DNA of 64,000 nt. It comes from Lutjanus erythropterus. Its lineage: Eukaryota > Chordata > Actinopteri > Lutjaniformes > Lutjanidae. The DNA is taken from assembly GCA_020091685.1 (NCBI GenBank), contig CM034607.1, forward strand, positions 34,229,268 to 34,293,267, written 5' to 3'. Below the pieces are notes generated by a model. That model had not been told where the DNA came from. It did not search any database and saw nothing but the letters and a program-made list of their open reading frames with translations. Shown here one piece after another: positions 1 to 11,500 of the stretch; positions within the stretch are counted from its first letter, which is position 1, and the number at the start of each line of letters is the position of its first letter. The position numbers and the translations under genes are program-made.

Positions 1-500
1 ATTCAGAACAAGTCAGAGATGGAGACCGATTCATAAAGATTTTCTTTCGTTCTCCTCCTGATGCTTTCCATGGTTCTGATTCTCTGAATCTGAATGATGT
101 CTTTCAGCCATAAGTGATATATTTAGCTAAACTGAAAAATAAGAAGTCTGAAAGCTGAGACTAATTATGATTTATCAAGAAAAATTAACGTACAGAAATA
201 CAGTGCAAAGTTCCTTTGAGTCACCTGCGTGGAGTGAATCACCTCATAAAGGAAACTTTCACCCACAAGCACAAATCCACACACAGGATAGAATATAATA
301 TGACACTGAGTCATGTTTAACACCAAGTGTTTATGTGGTGCGTGCCTCTGCCTGCGGTCACACTCTGGTAGCAGAGAGGAGATTCCCTAATCTGGCTTGT
401 TGTTACAACAACAGGAGACGGGTGCAACAGATCTAAACACTAATACGACTTCCCTATTTTATGCAATAAAGGTTTTAACTAAAAATACAGAAAGTTTTTA

Positions 501-502
<2 letters not shown>

Positions 503-562
<60 letters not shown>

Positions 563-575
563 GTTGTTGTTGTTG
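503..575. repeat. (ATT)n then (TTG)n microsatellite
   Basis: About 20 uninterrupted ATT units followed by a short TTG run, seen directly. Confidence 0.97.
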
Positions 576-637
576 ATGACATAAAAGATAACAAACAATG
601 TGTGCCATTGTTTATGTAAGTAAGCGTGTACTAAGCA

Positions 638-763
638 GGATAATGTACAGTGAGCAGGTTGTTACTGTGAATAAACCCCTTCAGGATGATTGAAGACCCC
701 TCCACTTTGCTCATCTTGTCGGGGTTTATTTCACCATAACGACCTGTTCGCTGTACATTATCC
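638..763. repeat. Fold-back (inverted repeat) element
   Basis: Left arm from 638 (GGATAATGTACAGTGAGCAG, continuing to AATAAACCCC) is the near-perfect reverse complement of the right arm 721-763 (GGGGTTTATT to GTACATTATCC). Arms are about 43 bases and the loop about 40. It resembles a short palindromic MITE. Confidence 0.85.
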
Positions 764-969
764 CTCACGTATCACATGTCTTTGTTAAATCCTTGATTCT
801 CAGTTTTCTAAGGTCTCTGTTGCTATGGAAACAGTTCTGATCACAGACTCTGAAGGAGCAAAAAATTATTTTTTAATGCATAAAATCGTTCGAAAGAATG
901 TTGGATACAAAATGAATATTTTGTATCAAATTGTTGATTTTTTTGGTTGGTTATTAACAATGTAATAAG

Positions 970-1015
970 TGTGATAATGTACAGTGAGCAGTTCATTGTT
1001 GTGAAATAAATCCCT
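970..1015. repeat. Extra single arm of the fold-back family
   Basis: GTGATAATGTACAGTGAGCA, then TGTGAAATAAATCCC, repeats the left arm of the element at 638-763 without a partner arm. Confidence 0.75.
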
Positions 1016-3123
1016 TATTTGTTTTCAGCTCTCAGTGCTTTTCTAGCTTCTAACTGAATCTCTGTGGTCTGGAGTTTAGTTTCTTTCCTGCGTCGCTGTC
1101 GGCACCAGAAGGTATCTGCTTTACTTTACCGTTTCATCTTCACTTTCAGCTGTAGGAGTCGTATTAAGTTGCTTGCAATGAAAACCAAATACTTCCTGAT
1201 TTTGCTGCTTCATAATAAAAGCTTTTAGATAAAAACACAAAAGGGGGGGAGTTGTATTATGAGGAATATCTAATGAAATATTGTCATCTGTGACTACTGC
1301 TGTTTTCTACTCTTTCCCACTGCACTGTAAAAAGTCTTTCAATGGTATCGTACATTCTAAAAAATATATTTCTTCCAATAAATTCATTTCCTTATATTTG
1401 TGTGTTTTTTAAGTTACAAATAAGTCAAACGTGAATATTTCAGTAACTCATTTTTTGCTATGATGAAATTGATTTTAATGAACAGTTTAAAGGCTTATAT
1501 CAAAAGTAAAAGGTCATGACCACCAACATCCAACAGCAGAACGAGTCTTGGCATGTTTCTGCTCTCACTCGAAGTCAAACCGACACCAATGCATTTGTTC
1601 ACGGACTTGCAACGTCAATTTAATTAAGTGTCATTTAGTTGTTTTTGACAATGGTTAAACTCAATTTCTTTCCTGTTTCCTGTAGATTGACTGTATGCTA
1701 AAAAATTAAGTACAAATACATTTTATTGAGTTTACTCAACTCAGAATACCAAGATCACTAAAGTTACAAAAAGTGGTTGGAAAATGTTGCCTCAATTTTT
1801 TTTGAGTTACATCTAAGCAACAGTTTTTACAGTGTGACAAAAGACAAAAGCCAGATGTTTGTGGGTTTTTGGTTCAGTGTAAAGGGAAGCTGTAGCCATT
1901 AGCCATGAAACAAGTGGAAATCTAATCCATACGAGCACACGGTTCACTAGAATTTCTTTTTTTTTTTTGCTACCGACATGTTCAGATTGTTGTTCTAAAT
2001 GTTTAACAAAAAGGTCTATTTCTGTAGGAAATCCTTGCATGTTGTCGCCAAAGAGTAAGATCCTTTTTATTTGACCCAAAACTTGTCAAAGCCATTATAT
2101 CGACATAAAACACACTTTGTTCAGACCTATAAGAAACAAAATAAAACTCCCTGAAAACATCTTGGTTCATCTTTCAACAATCACCAAGTCTGGTTCGTTT
2201 GAAATAAACCTCTGTCTTTTTTTTTTTTTTTTTACTTAATTGCTTCAAAGTCATGAAATTTACAACCCATTAGTGAAAAATTCTGACTTATTGCACATGA
2301 CCACTGTAAAAAAAAAATGCAGCAAGTTTTCCCAAATCTCTCATATAAAATACTGAAGAACTACATGTGGGTGATTGATTTGGAAGGCAAGGACAAACAT
2401 ACTTTATCATTAAGGCTTGAAGGACTTGTTGAAATCTCACACACATTTGTATAGCAACAAATGTGAACAGTGTGGCCTCTAGTTGTGTCATAGTAATAAT
2501 TTGTCAAAAAGATTGATCGTCCAGACAGCCTAATGGGTTTGCTGAAAAACATTACAGACACATGCATTTGATTCAAACTATGATGAATAATTCCTCTGAT
2601 CAATCTGATAGTATGACCAGTATGACTCAGAGGGTGGTTTATGGAGAGATCACACAAATCCATCCTCTGTTCAAGGTCAGTTAATATCATGGACTCATGA
2701 CATTTCCCAGAAATGTATCTAATCATTATGGATGAGTAACACCAGGCAGACTAAGTTCATCCAGCTTTGTCTTTTTGGCAGGTTAAAAGTGGAAAGACAT
2801 CAGATGAGACACACTCTCGCAGTCTATATTTGTGGATTTGTGATTCTTGATCTCTTACGAAACAGATCTCTCAACCCAAAATAAGGAGTTCCACATCCAA
2901 CCAATCACAAGTCATCAGTGAGATCAACACCGCAAGATTCATTCAACCAAACAACAAAGAGAGAAGAACACGAATTCCCCTCCAAAGATTCCCCTCAGAA
3001 GGCGAGACCGCACAAGTTTCCTCCAGTCTGCAAACAAAGTGTGATGATGACATCTTAAACACGATCACTGTTGCACAACAGCATGTTTATAGTCTGCAGG
3101 GTACAGTCTTCAGTGGTCTGATT

Positions 3124-3394
3124 TAGGCTTGGATGGTATTATGGTATACCAGGGTATTAAGAAATCCAGACGGTGTGATTTTCAATACCATCATAAATAC
3201 AGATGACCAAAGTGGAGTGTGTGTGTGTGCACGTGTGTGTGCGTTATTTCCCAGCAGCGTGAATGGTGCTGCAATAACAAACAGCTCCGCCTACGTTGTG
3301 GGAGCATTAAGTACACCATTTTTTACAAAAATAATGCCTAATTAAATGTCAGGAGGGTATGAAGGTATGAAAAAATGGATACCACTCAAGCCTA
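3124..3394. mobile_element. Non-autonomous hAT-type MITE (271 bp)
   Basis: Termini TAGGCTTGGATGGTAT and (inverted) TAGGCTTGAGTGGTAT form terminal inverted repeats of about 16 bases with a two-base swap. They are flanked by 8-base direct repeats GTCTGATT / GTCTGATA. The 8-base target duplication is characteristic of hAT transposons. No transposase frame inside. Confidence 0.85.
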
Positions 3395-3732
3395 GTCTGA
3401 TATGACTAAAGAAATATATATCAAGACACATAAAGAAGAGATCAGTTCCCGTTTCTTTCTTCTGCATTTGACTGTTTTTATCTCATCAAAGGTCAGAACC
3501 GTCTGTGCAAACACTGTTCAGTTGTTCGTGTGCTCTTTACTCCTCCACTGCTGTGCGTGTCTGTGTGTACTCAACACCACATGCTGCCAACAAACGCAGG
3601 GCACTGGGAAATGAATTTTTGTTTCGCATGTCACAGATTCTTGGATTTCATTTCACACTTTGCTTACTCTTGCACAAGACCAGAAGGAATGCATACGTGA
3701 GTCACACTTCACACATCGATCAGAGGAAATTG

Positions 3733-3880
3733 GATAAAAAGTCAAAATTATAATATAAAGTCAAAATGATGAGATAAACAGTCAAAATTATGCAATAAAA
3801 CATCAAAGTGATGATAAAATGTCATAATTACAAAGTAAGTCATAATTTGATGTTTAAAAAGTTGAAATTACGACATTCAG
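3733..3880. repeat. Degenerate AT-rich tandem repeat
   Basis: Repeated units close to AAAGTCAAAATTATGAGATA with point changes. Confidence 0.7.
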
Positions 3881-6774
3881 AAAAGAAATCACGAAACAAA
3901 AACTCACAATGAGTCATCTCTGGCGGACAGTATCCAACAGAAAATAGAACAGACAATGAAGTTTCATGTTTCAAAATGTGTCACCTCTCTGGAAGTAGAC
4001 TTATGGTAGACTATAACCCGGTCGAGCCGATTTAAAACAACCACTTGACTAATAACTTCAGCCTCAATAAAATCTTTACAACTTTACTGCTGGCTAATGA
4101 TGGCCCTAAAGTGCAACCTTAAGCTAACTGAGAGTTGCCTCTTACAGTTTATCCTGCACATAACAATTTCAAGCACTTTATCCAAAATCCAAACACTTTT
4201 CAAACTAGGTTTTCCAGCACCTGTATGAGTCCTGTTCACTGTAGTTTATTTTGACTCGATCCAACACACCGTCCTGCTGCCCGAAGTTCTCACTAACCAA
4301 ATGTGGATTAATTTGCAGATAAAAATAGTCCCCAACAAATGTGCAAATGCTGTTTGATAAATCTAACAGCTGTTTTAGGAAATTACTAAAAAATGAAACT
4401 ATATATTTGTTGTTTTTATAGATTAACACCCACAGTAAGAAAAAATGGAAGGAATGAAGGATTTCCCAAATGCTGAAACCTTTCAGGTGATTTTCTCTGT
4501 CAACCAGGCATAAAGAAAATACCAAAACGATACTGATATTGTGCTGAAAAAAAAAGGCTTTTGTAAGGGCCAGTACCTACAAAAAGACAATTCAACATAA
4601 CATTCAATATAAATGACTCAACAGAGTTAAAGCAGCAGAGCGTGCGTATGGTGGCTGTTTAGGTTCAAATAATTAATCTTGTGGTGACACATTTACACTG
4701 TGAAGGCTTCTCTGGTAATGACTCTGCCTTAAAATAGAGCTACAGTTTAATCTCTACTGTGTACATATTTGCAGTGAGAGTAAACCATGTGCAGAATGTT
4801 TATCGTTGTGCAGCAGAAGCTCTTGCAGAGGCGCACGGACACTTGTGCAGAAAGAAACTGACGTCCTTACAGTTTTTACTTTCTATAAGCAACAGAAAAG
4901 ATCTCCGAATTCTCCTCTCTTCCTCTCGCCAAACTAAACGTCTGTAAACAATCGAGGACTAAATCTCACGACACCTCTGAGTCATGTCCAAGAAAGACAC
5001 AAAATGATTCTCCTCACCCATCTGAAGCATTTTGTACTCTTGATTCCATCTTTGTTTCAACTTGAAGTATATTTCAATTACGTTTTGGGAAATCGATCTA
5101 AATTTACAAATTGATTTATTCACACACTTTGATTAAAAAGTGGATTAAACGTGCATACAGTGGAGTACACTCAAAAGGACACTTAAATGGACAAATGATA
5201 TACGATTATTTTTATGATGATGAGTGAACAGGGTTCAGCTCCCTCTCAGTACAGACAGAGCCCGTGTATCGAGCTTGCAGTGAATTATTAGAAAAACGAA
5301 AAAAGAGCTTCTTTTTTTATTTTTACAAAAATGCAAAAACATCTAATAGAATCCAGAGAGGCTGGGTTAACCTCATAATTTTCATCGACATCAACATGAT
5401 TCTCATTGACGAGGTCTGTGCTTGATCCAATAATACGTCAATGAGCGCTTAAAATAAACGTCTTGATGTCTGGAACCTGTAAGAAAACCTTCTCTGACTC
5501 AATGGAACCACCTTAGTCGTCAGTGATTAACAGTCAGGCATCCGGTATTATATACGTCCTTTACATGCATCATCTTAAACTGACGTCCAAGGAGTCATAT
5601 GAACACATGACACATAAACCGATTTCCCCATGTTGTTTTGTCAGCATGAATAATGAATATGACAACTTTTGAAATCGGTCCAGTATCGGGCAAAAGCGCT
5701 GCTGCCGACTGATGAAAGACTGAGCTGCAGAGTAATTCCCCAACAAAGTTCATTCGTTTAAACTGAAGCAGCTGTTTTATCGCTCTTGCCAAAACTAAAC
5801 AACACAATTTAGAAGTAGTTAAGTAATTTTCTTTGCTGTAAAAAATACAAATCGTCTGTAATATTAAAATTCATGAAGCTGACACAACACAACACATGCG
5901 TACTGGAAAGCCCTCATTTAACCCCTCTGAACATACCGAGCCCCCCAGAAGAAAACAGGAGATTCTACAGTTTCTTTTGTGCAACTTCTCGGCATCCAGC
6001 TGATCCTGAACTGTGTGGTGGTTTTAAAATTAGCCTCAAAAACCACAACTGACCACAAAGACTGTAAACTTTTCATTCTGAATTTCAACAGCCTACCTGG
6101 GAACACCACAAACTGAAGTCAACCAGAGAAAAAAATGTCAAGTGATGTAGCAGAAATGACAGTCTGCGTAAGCAGGAGGAGTCAAACAAACAGGGAATTC
6201 CCCCAAGAGACGACAGTTCCTGTCCAGAGAGAAACCAAAAGTCAACGTCTACTTATTTGAACTTCAGTATGTAACTCAACTTCCGTATCTAGTGTACTTA
6301 TTTTAAAGGTGCCATTCTCTCTCAGGACACATTTTGTCAAATTCAGCAAATATTGCCTCACAGTCTGTTGTCCCCGTCTGTAAATGGGCCTGCACACAGT
6401 ACGAGGAGGAAGAGAAAGGGGAGCGAAAAGGACAGTAAATCATCTGAAGGATTACTGAGGGAGGATTTATTTGGCTCTCGAGTTCAAATATAAACAATCT
6501 TTGCCCAGAATCACATTCCCCACCTTTAACCCAAACCACAACCTTTTCCTAAATCTAAGCAAACACTTTTGTTGCCTAAACCAACCAAAGAAAAACAACC
6601 TTTTGACGTAGACAATGAAACCATGAAAATGAATTTGGACTGATAATTGTCCTATGTCCAAATCTCATAAAAAATGCCTGATTAAACTGCATTGAATGAC
6701 AAGAACAAGTTTCAAATGTGAACACACGACACACAAAATGCCCCCCAACGTAGACAGGAGGTTAATAAGTGGAA

Positions 6775-6965
6775 GGAGCCACAATGACGTCACCCAGTGG
6801 TTTGTGGACAGCCATTTTGAAGCCTCGAGTTCGGCATGACGTGGGCTGCCATCATGGTTTTTTGCACACCGAGCATGCTCAGCATCGACAAGAGCGTGGA
6901 GCTGGTGGGTAACATACTGCGAGGTGGGCGGTGCCTGTCCGGCAGAAATAATGGCAACCTGCCTG
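6775..6965. repeat. Dispersed repeat fragment
   Basis: CG-richer segment (GACGTCACCCAGTGGTTTGTGG, AGCCATTTTGAAGCCTCGAG) resembling a dispersed element common in teleosts. Recognised by memory of the motif, not by search. Confidence 0.4.
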
Positions 6966-7009
6966 GTCACGATCTGTCACTAAAACACGTTTCCGAAAAC
7001 ATTTTAAAC

Positions 7010-7150
7010 AAGAAATAAGTAAAGTGTAACCGAGTTCCTGAAAATTAGTTACCAGTTACAGTTCCTAGTTACTGCTCTCAGAAAGTAACTGAATTACTAA
7101 CAGAATTACTGCATTATAAAAGTAACTAGTTACTAGGAAAAAATACAATC
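7010..7150. repeat. AGTAACTAGTTACT-type dispersed repeat
   Basis: Dense overlapping AGTAACT/AGTTACT words (GTTACCAGTTACAG, AAGTAACTAGTTACTAG). Similar words recur near 57.05-57.25 kb. Confidence 0.5.
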
Positions 7151-8008
7151 TTTTGCTTCAATACCTGTATTGATGCACACATTATTCTAGTGCTGCTGAA
7201 GCACAGTGTGAGACAAAACAACTAAAGTTTCATGTTTCCATTGTAGCCTTTATCACTATGGTGAAAAGTAAATCATGGAACAATAAAACACAATAGATAT
7301 GTTTTAAAACTTTTGATAATGTTGGCACATTTGTTGTAGCCCCAACAGGCTTTCAAATCAAGTATTAGTATTAGTAAAACCTGCCAGGCTTAGCAATTTA
7401 GCTCATTTTAGCTAAATGATTCAGATCGTTTTACACATGGGCAGATCACCAACATGTATAAAACACATTTTGGGTCAACTTACCCAGGGATTCATCTTAC
7501 CCCACTCTCCCCTCTCTAAAAAATTCAAACCAGGTGGTGTTAGTAGCATCAAATTTAAACAGGTTATCGCAGTGTCCACCCACAGCATCTTCAATAATGA
7601 TGCATGACAGAACCTCATATGTGCTCCAGTCATGCAGAACAGTAGAACATCTAATATTCTCCATGAGGGGATGAAGGCTGGGAACAAATAAAGCCGACGG
7701 CGCTGACGAAGTGCAGACGAAGGTTATGCACTGTAACAAGCCAGGAATGACCAGAGTAGGAAAAACACAGCTCTCCATGTGCTTACAGAAAGGAGGGAGA
7801 GCACCACCTGACATGAATCACAAAACACTCAGTGCAGATTGAGGCCAGAAGAACTGAGACGTCCTACAGAGGAGACCGAGAGGCCGACATCGTTACTGCA
7901 TGCCAAACCAGAGGAAGGGAGATTCCCTCCTAAGACACTTCCAGTGTAAGAGATGGGAAAGAACCGCACTAAAAATACAGCGACTCTGGAAGATACCCAC
8001 CTCCATCA

Positions 8009-8041
8009 TTTACCTGAAGCCTCACAATGGCTTCAGGTAAA
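8009..8041. repeat. Perfect 13-bp stem hairpin
   Basis: TTTACCTGAAGCC, loop TCACAAT, GGCTTCAGGTAAA. Both arms contain a CAG|GTAAA-like splice donor word, one on each strand. Confidence 0.9.
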
Positions 8042-8371
8042 GTTTTGATTATTAATCAGTTAGTAAAACAGCTGCTGATTATTTTTCAGACTCATTAAGC
8101 TAAAATTTCATGTACAGTTGTACTACTGATTTAATAATTTGGATCATATGCTCATATGTTCTGTTTGTTAAAATCTTAATGTGTAAAGCAGCTGTCAGAT
8201 AAATGTGGAGCCATTAAAAAGTGCAAGATTTGTCCCTGAAAGTGTCATGAAATGGAAACGCTTGAGTAAATCTGTACTGTGTCACCTCTGTGTTATTCGA
8301 CAAGCACCCACTCTGAGCTGCAGTGACAGCTGGGACAGCGCTGCCCCCTGCTGGAGACTGTTTGAACTCAC

Positions 8372-8525
8372 ACTGCAGGTCTCACTGTTGTCCGGTCTGT
8401 GTGGCAGCAGGAAAGAGAAGACGCTGAGCGGCCCGTCACACTCCTCCACCGTCTGGTTCAGCTCCTGGCAGCTCGTCACCACCGTATAGTAGTGGGTGGG
8501 GACGGGTGGACCATCAGCCAAGAAC
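8372..8525 (-). CDS. enpp2: ENPP2 exon 24 (residues 746-797), last exon found
   Basis: Encodes [33 protein letters not shown] and SETCS. Acceptor GTCCAG, donor GTGAGT at 8371. Without splicing the frame would run about 30 more residues to a TGA at 8284-8282 with no resemblance to the family C-terminus, so splicing to a further exon is expected. Confidence 0.93.
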
Positions 8526-11500
8526 CTGGACAGAGGACGAGAGGTCAAACACAACAACAACAACAAAAAAAAAACACAATACATTTTAACATTAATTTGC
8601 TTTGCTAAATGTCACATTTACACTGGTTGTTTTGAATCCAGTGACATTACCCAACATTTGATGCACCTCCATGTAGTTTTTGGGACACAGCCTTTTCTGT
8701 TGCACACTATTTTTATTTTTAGGATTATGTTCATATGTTCAAAAACATTTATGCACTTAATGACCAGATAGACTCAAATAAGAAATAATCATTAAAGAAA
8801 TATTTCCCCGATGCACTTTTAGGGAGAAACGATGTCTCTAGTTTGTGGTTGTGAAGTTTGATGAGGCAGTGGAGTCATTTAAAAATGGTCTCACTGCAGT
8901 GAAACAGCTACTACAGGAACTAACATCATCACACACGAATACAGCTGAGCTCACTGAAACCACAAAGAGTCTCAGCTTTCCCCTCTGGCACAATTTATGA
9001 TATTTGATGCTGTTTCTGGACCCCAGCATGCAGTAGTATTTTAACAGAATTACACATTTGAATTCCATGAAAAAAAACCTGTTTTTCACAAATTTTGGGG
9101 CGTTATTTAACCAACTCCCTGACAAACTGACATGACATGGTTGGTACAAATGGATTCTTTAAGTCTCTAGGTTTTTTTTCTTCTAGTTTTGATATATGGC
9201 ATCCTCTAGCTTTAAAACTGAGCACATTACCGACACTTAAAGACAATAATGTCGGCTGCTGATGGGGACGTCCCAGCAGAGTTGAGGAAATCCACTGAAG
9301 GAGAAATATGTAAAACCCTAGGGTTCAAAAATGAGTACTACAGTCCAAAGAGTGAGTTTGAGGCACAGGTGGAATATTAAATAGGTTGAATCCCTATTTT
9401 ATATACGATGTTTGAAGCAGGTTGTATCTGCCCTCCTCTTTAGACTTGAAGCTCAGGCGGGTTGCCTGCAGGCTGCAGGACTTACTCTTTTATCTTCTCT
9501 GTGGTGTCTCGGAGGCCGTCGTAGTTGTTATCAAAAATGGGTCCGACGAGGACGTTGATGCCGTTGCTTTCCTCTGCATAACGCCTCAGCAGTGTCCCCT
9601 GCAGGTAACTCCAGATCCCTGCAGACAGAAGAAGAGATGAGAGGTGAGACGCAGCTATACAAAGAAGATACTGATAAATATCAGATGTAAGTCAGTGTCA
9701 TCGGCCTCGGATATGATGGATGCTCCTTCCTAAATCCGTATCCAACTTGGTACCCAAGTTTGAAGAAATTCCCTCAAGGCGATCTTGTTTTATCACCTTC
9801 ACAAGAGTGGGATGACCTGAAAATGTAATGCCTGTGACCGCAGCTGTCGCCGGCGTGCAAACATAAAAAAATGGGTTTTCAAAGGTTTTCAAAAATTCAC
9901 AAAAGGTGCAGCAGTTTTCAAGATCAGATGTGGACAAGTCATGCACCCACACACACAAACACACACATGCACAAGCAACTGCATGATTTTCTCCAGGGAT
10001 ACACCTGGTGGAGAAACTACCAAACGGCAGACCAGCAGCTCCTGTGCTCCATGAGGTAAAATTACAGATATTGCCAAAGGACTCTGATTGGTTTGGAGAG
10101 AGATATTCGGATTTTAGCTTCCCAGAAAAAGCTGTCTGACAGCGAGGTGATGAAGTGGTGAAAATATTCTAAATTAAGTGTACACTTCTCTGATAACTGA
10201 TATTGTTTTTTTAGGTGTCTAAAATATACATTTAGTTGCTGACCCTGTCCACAGCTGGTACTCCTGCTGCTTCTCCAAACTGGGTCCACATTAACCATCA
10301 TTTACTGTGAGGAACTACCTCAAACACACACACTTCAAATAATCCAAACTATCCCTTTAATTTCTAAATATGCAGTTAGCTGTGAAAAGTTACAGTAGTC
10401 CAGAGATCATAAAAATCTGTTGACCCTTCATCACCGCATCATCAATTGTACTCAGGCAGTAACAGACAGACTATTTTCATTATTGATTAATCTGTCTGTT
10501 TTGTCTAATCTATGGTGAAAAATGTTGATCAGAGTTTCCAGAAGCCCAAAGTGACATCTCAAATATCTTGTTTTGTCCAAAAGAAACCAGTTCACTGCCA
10601 TAAATGATTAAAGAAACCAGAAAATATTCACATTTAAGAAGCTGAAATCAGACAATATGGATATTTTTTCTTAAACAACTACTCAAAGTGATTAATTGAC
10701 TATAATAAAATTGTTGGTGATTACTTTAATAGTCAACTAATAATGTATTAATCTATTAATTGTTGCAGCTCTAAAATTCGGTACATGAGTAAATGTATTT
10801 AGATGCAAAACTGCACAGCAGCAGTATGATGAGTTTACTATCACAGACAGTGTTCACAGATGTTCTTACAGACAAAACTGTGCACTGATTAAAAAAACCT
10901 GCATGTTTTCATGATTTTATTTTTCTGCATGTGATTTCAATAAATAAAATAATTTGTAGCTCACTTTGAAAATAATCTCAAGGGTAAAAAATAACAAAAA
11001 TGTCTCCTCTCTAAATGATTCCCCTGACAAGTTATTTTTTTCTCGAATACAATAACTTTCCTTTAAAAGCTCTGCATAATAACGGCACATTGGTTTTCAA
11101 GCAATCCATTACATGAAATTCATTGATTAATTCCACTAATTGCTTTATGAGCATGGTTTTCTTTCACAGCAGAAAAGTGAAATGATCAAAATACATTTTA
11201 CTGGAGCTGTTAAACATCCTGAAATGGGCTGGAACATAAAACTGTCTTCATAATCTTTATTACTCATCAGTCAGAAGTACTCAGTCATAATGTGATGTGG
11301 GAAGTGAAGCTCATTCTGCATCCTCTCTGATCACAGAGAAAGTCATCGCAGCTGTTTCCCCTCACTCCTGATGTAACTGATCCACTTTACACCCTCAAGA
11401 AAGAAACCACTAAATCCGAGCTGACGAGAATGATGAATGACGCGTATCTGCATGAGACAGCGATTCAGAGACACAGTGCGTGTTTTGTCCTGATAAGTCC

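Larger units (their letters stand above)
1..8371. other. Sequence beyond the last placed ENPP2 exon: intron or downstream
   Basis: No exon recognised on either strand. It holds small repeats: a TTA microsatellite, a fold-back element, a hAT-type MITE, an AT-rich tandem stretch and other dispersed elements. The longest open frames here show no family resemblance. Confidence 0.5.

Noticed and set aside
503-575. TTA/TTG array as a possible CRISPR-like or structured array
   Set aside because: Simple microsatellite without spacers.
6303-6390. Candidate terminal ENPP2 exon after a CAG acceptor on the minus strand (HLQTGTTDCEAIFAEFD)
   Set aside because: Does not resemble the ENPP2 C-terminus and is shorter than expected.
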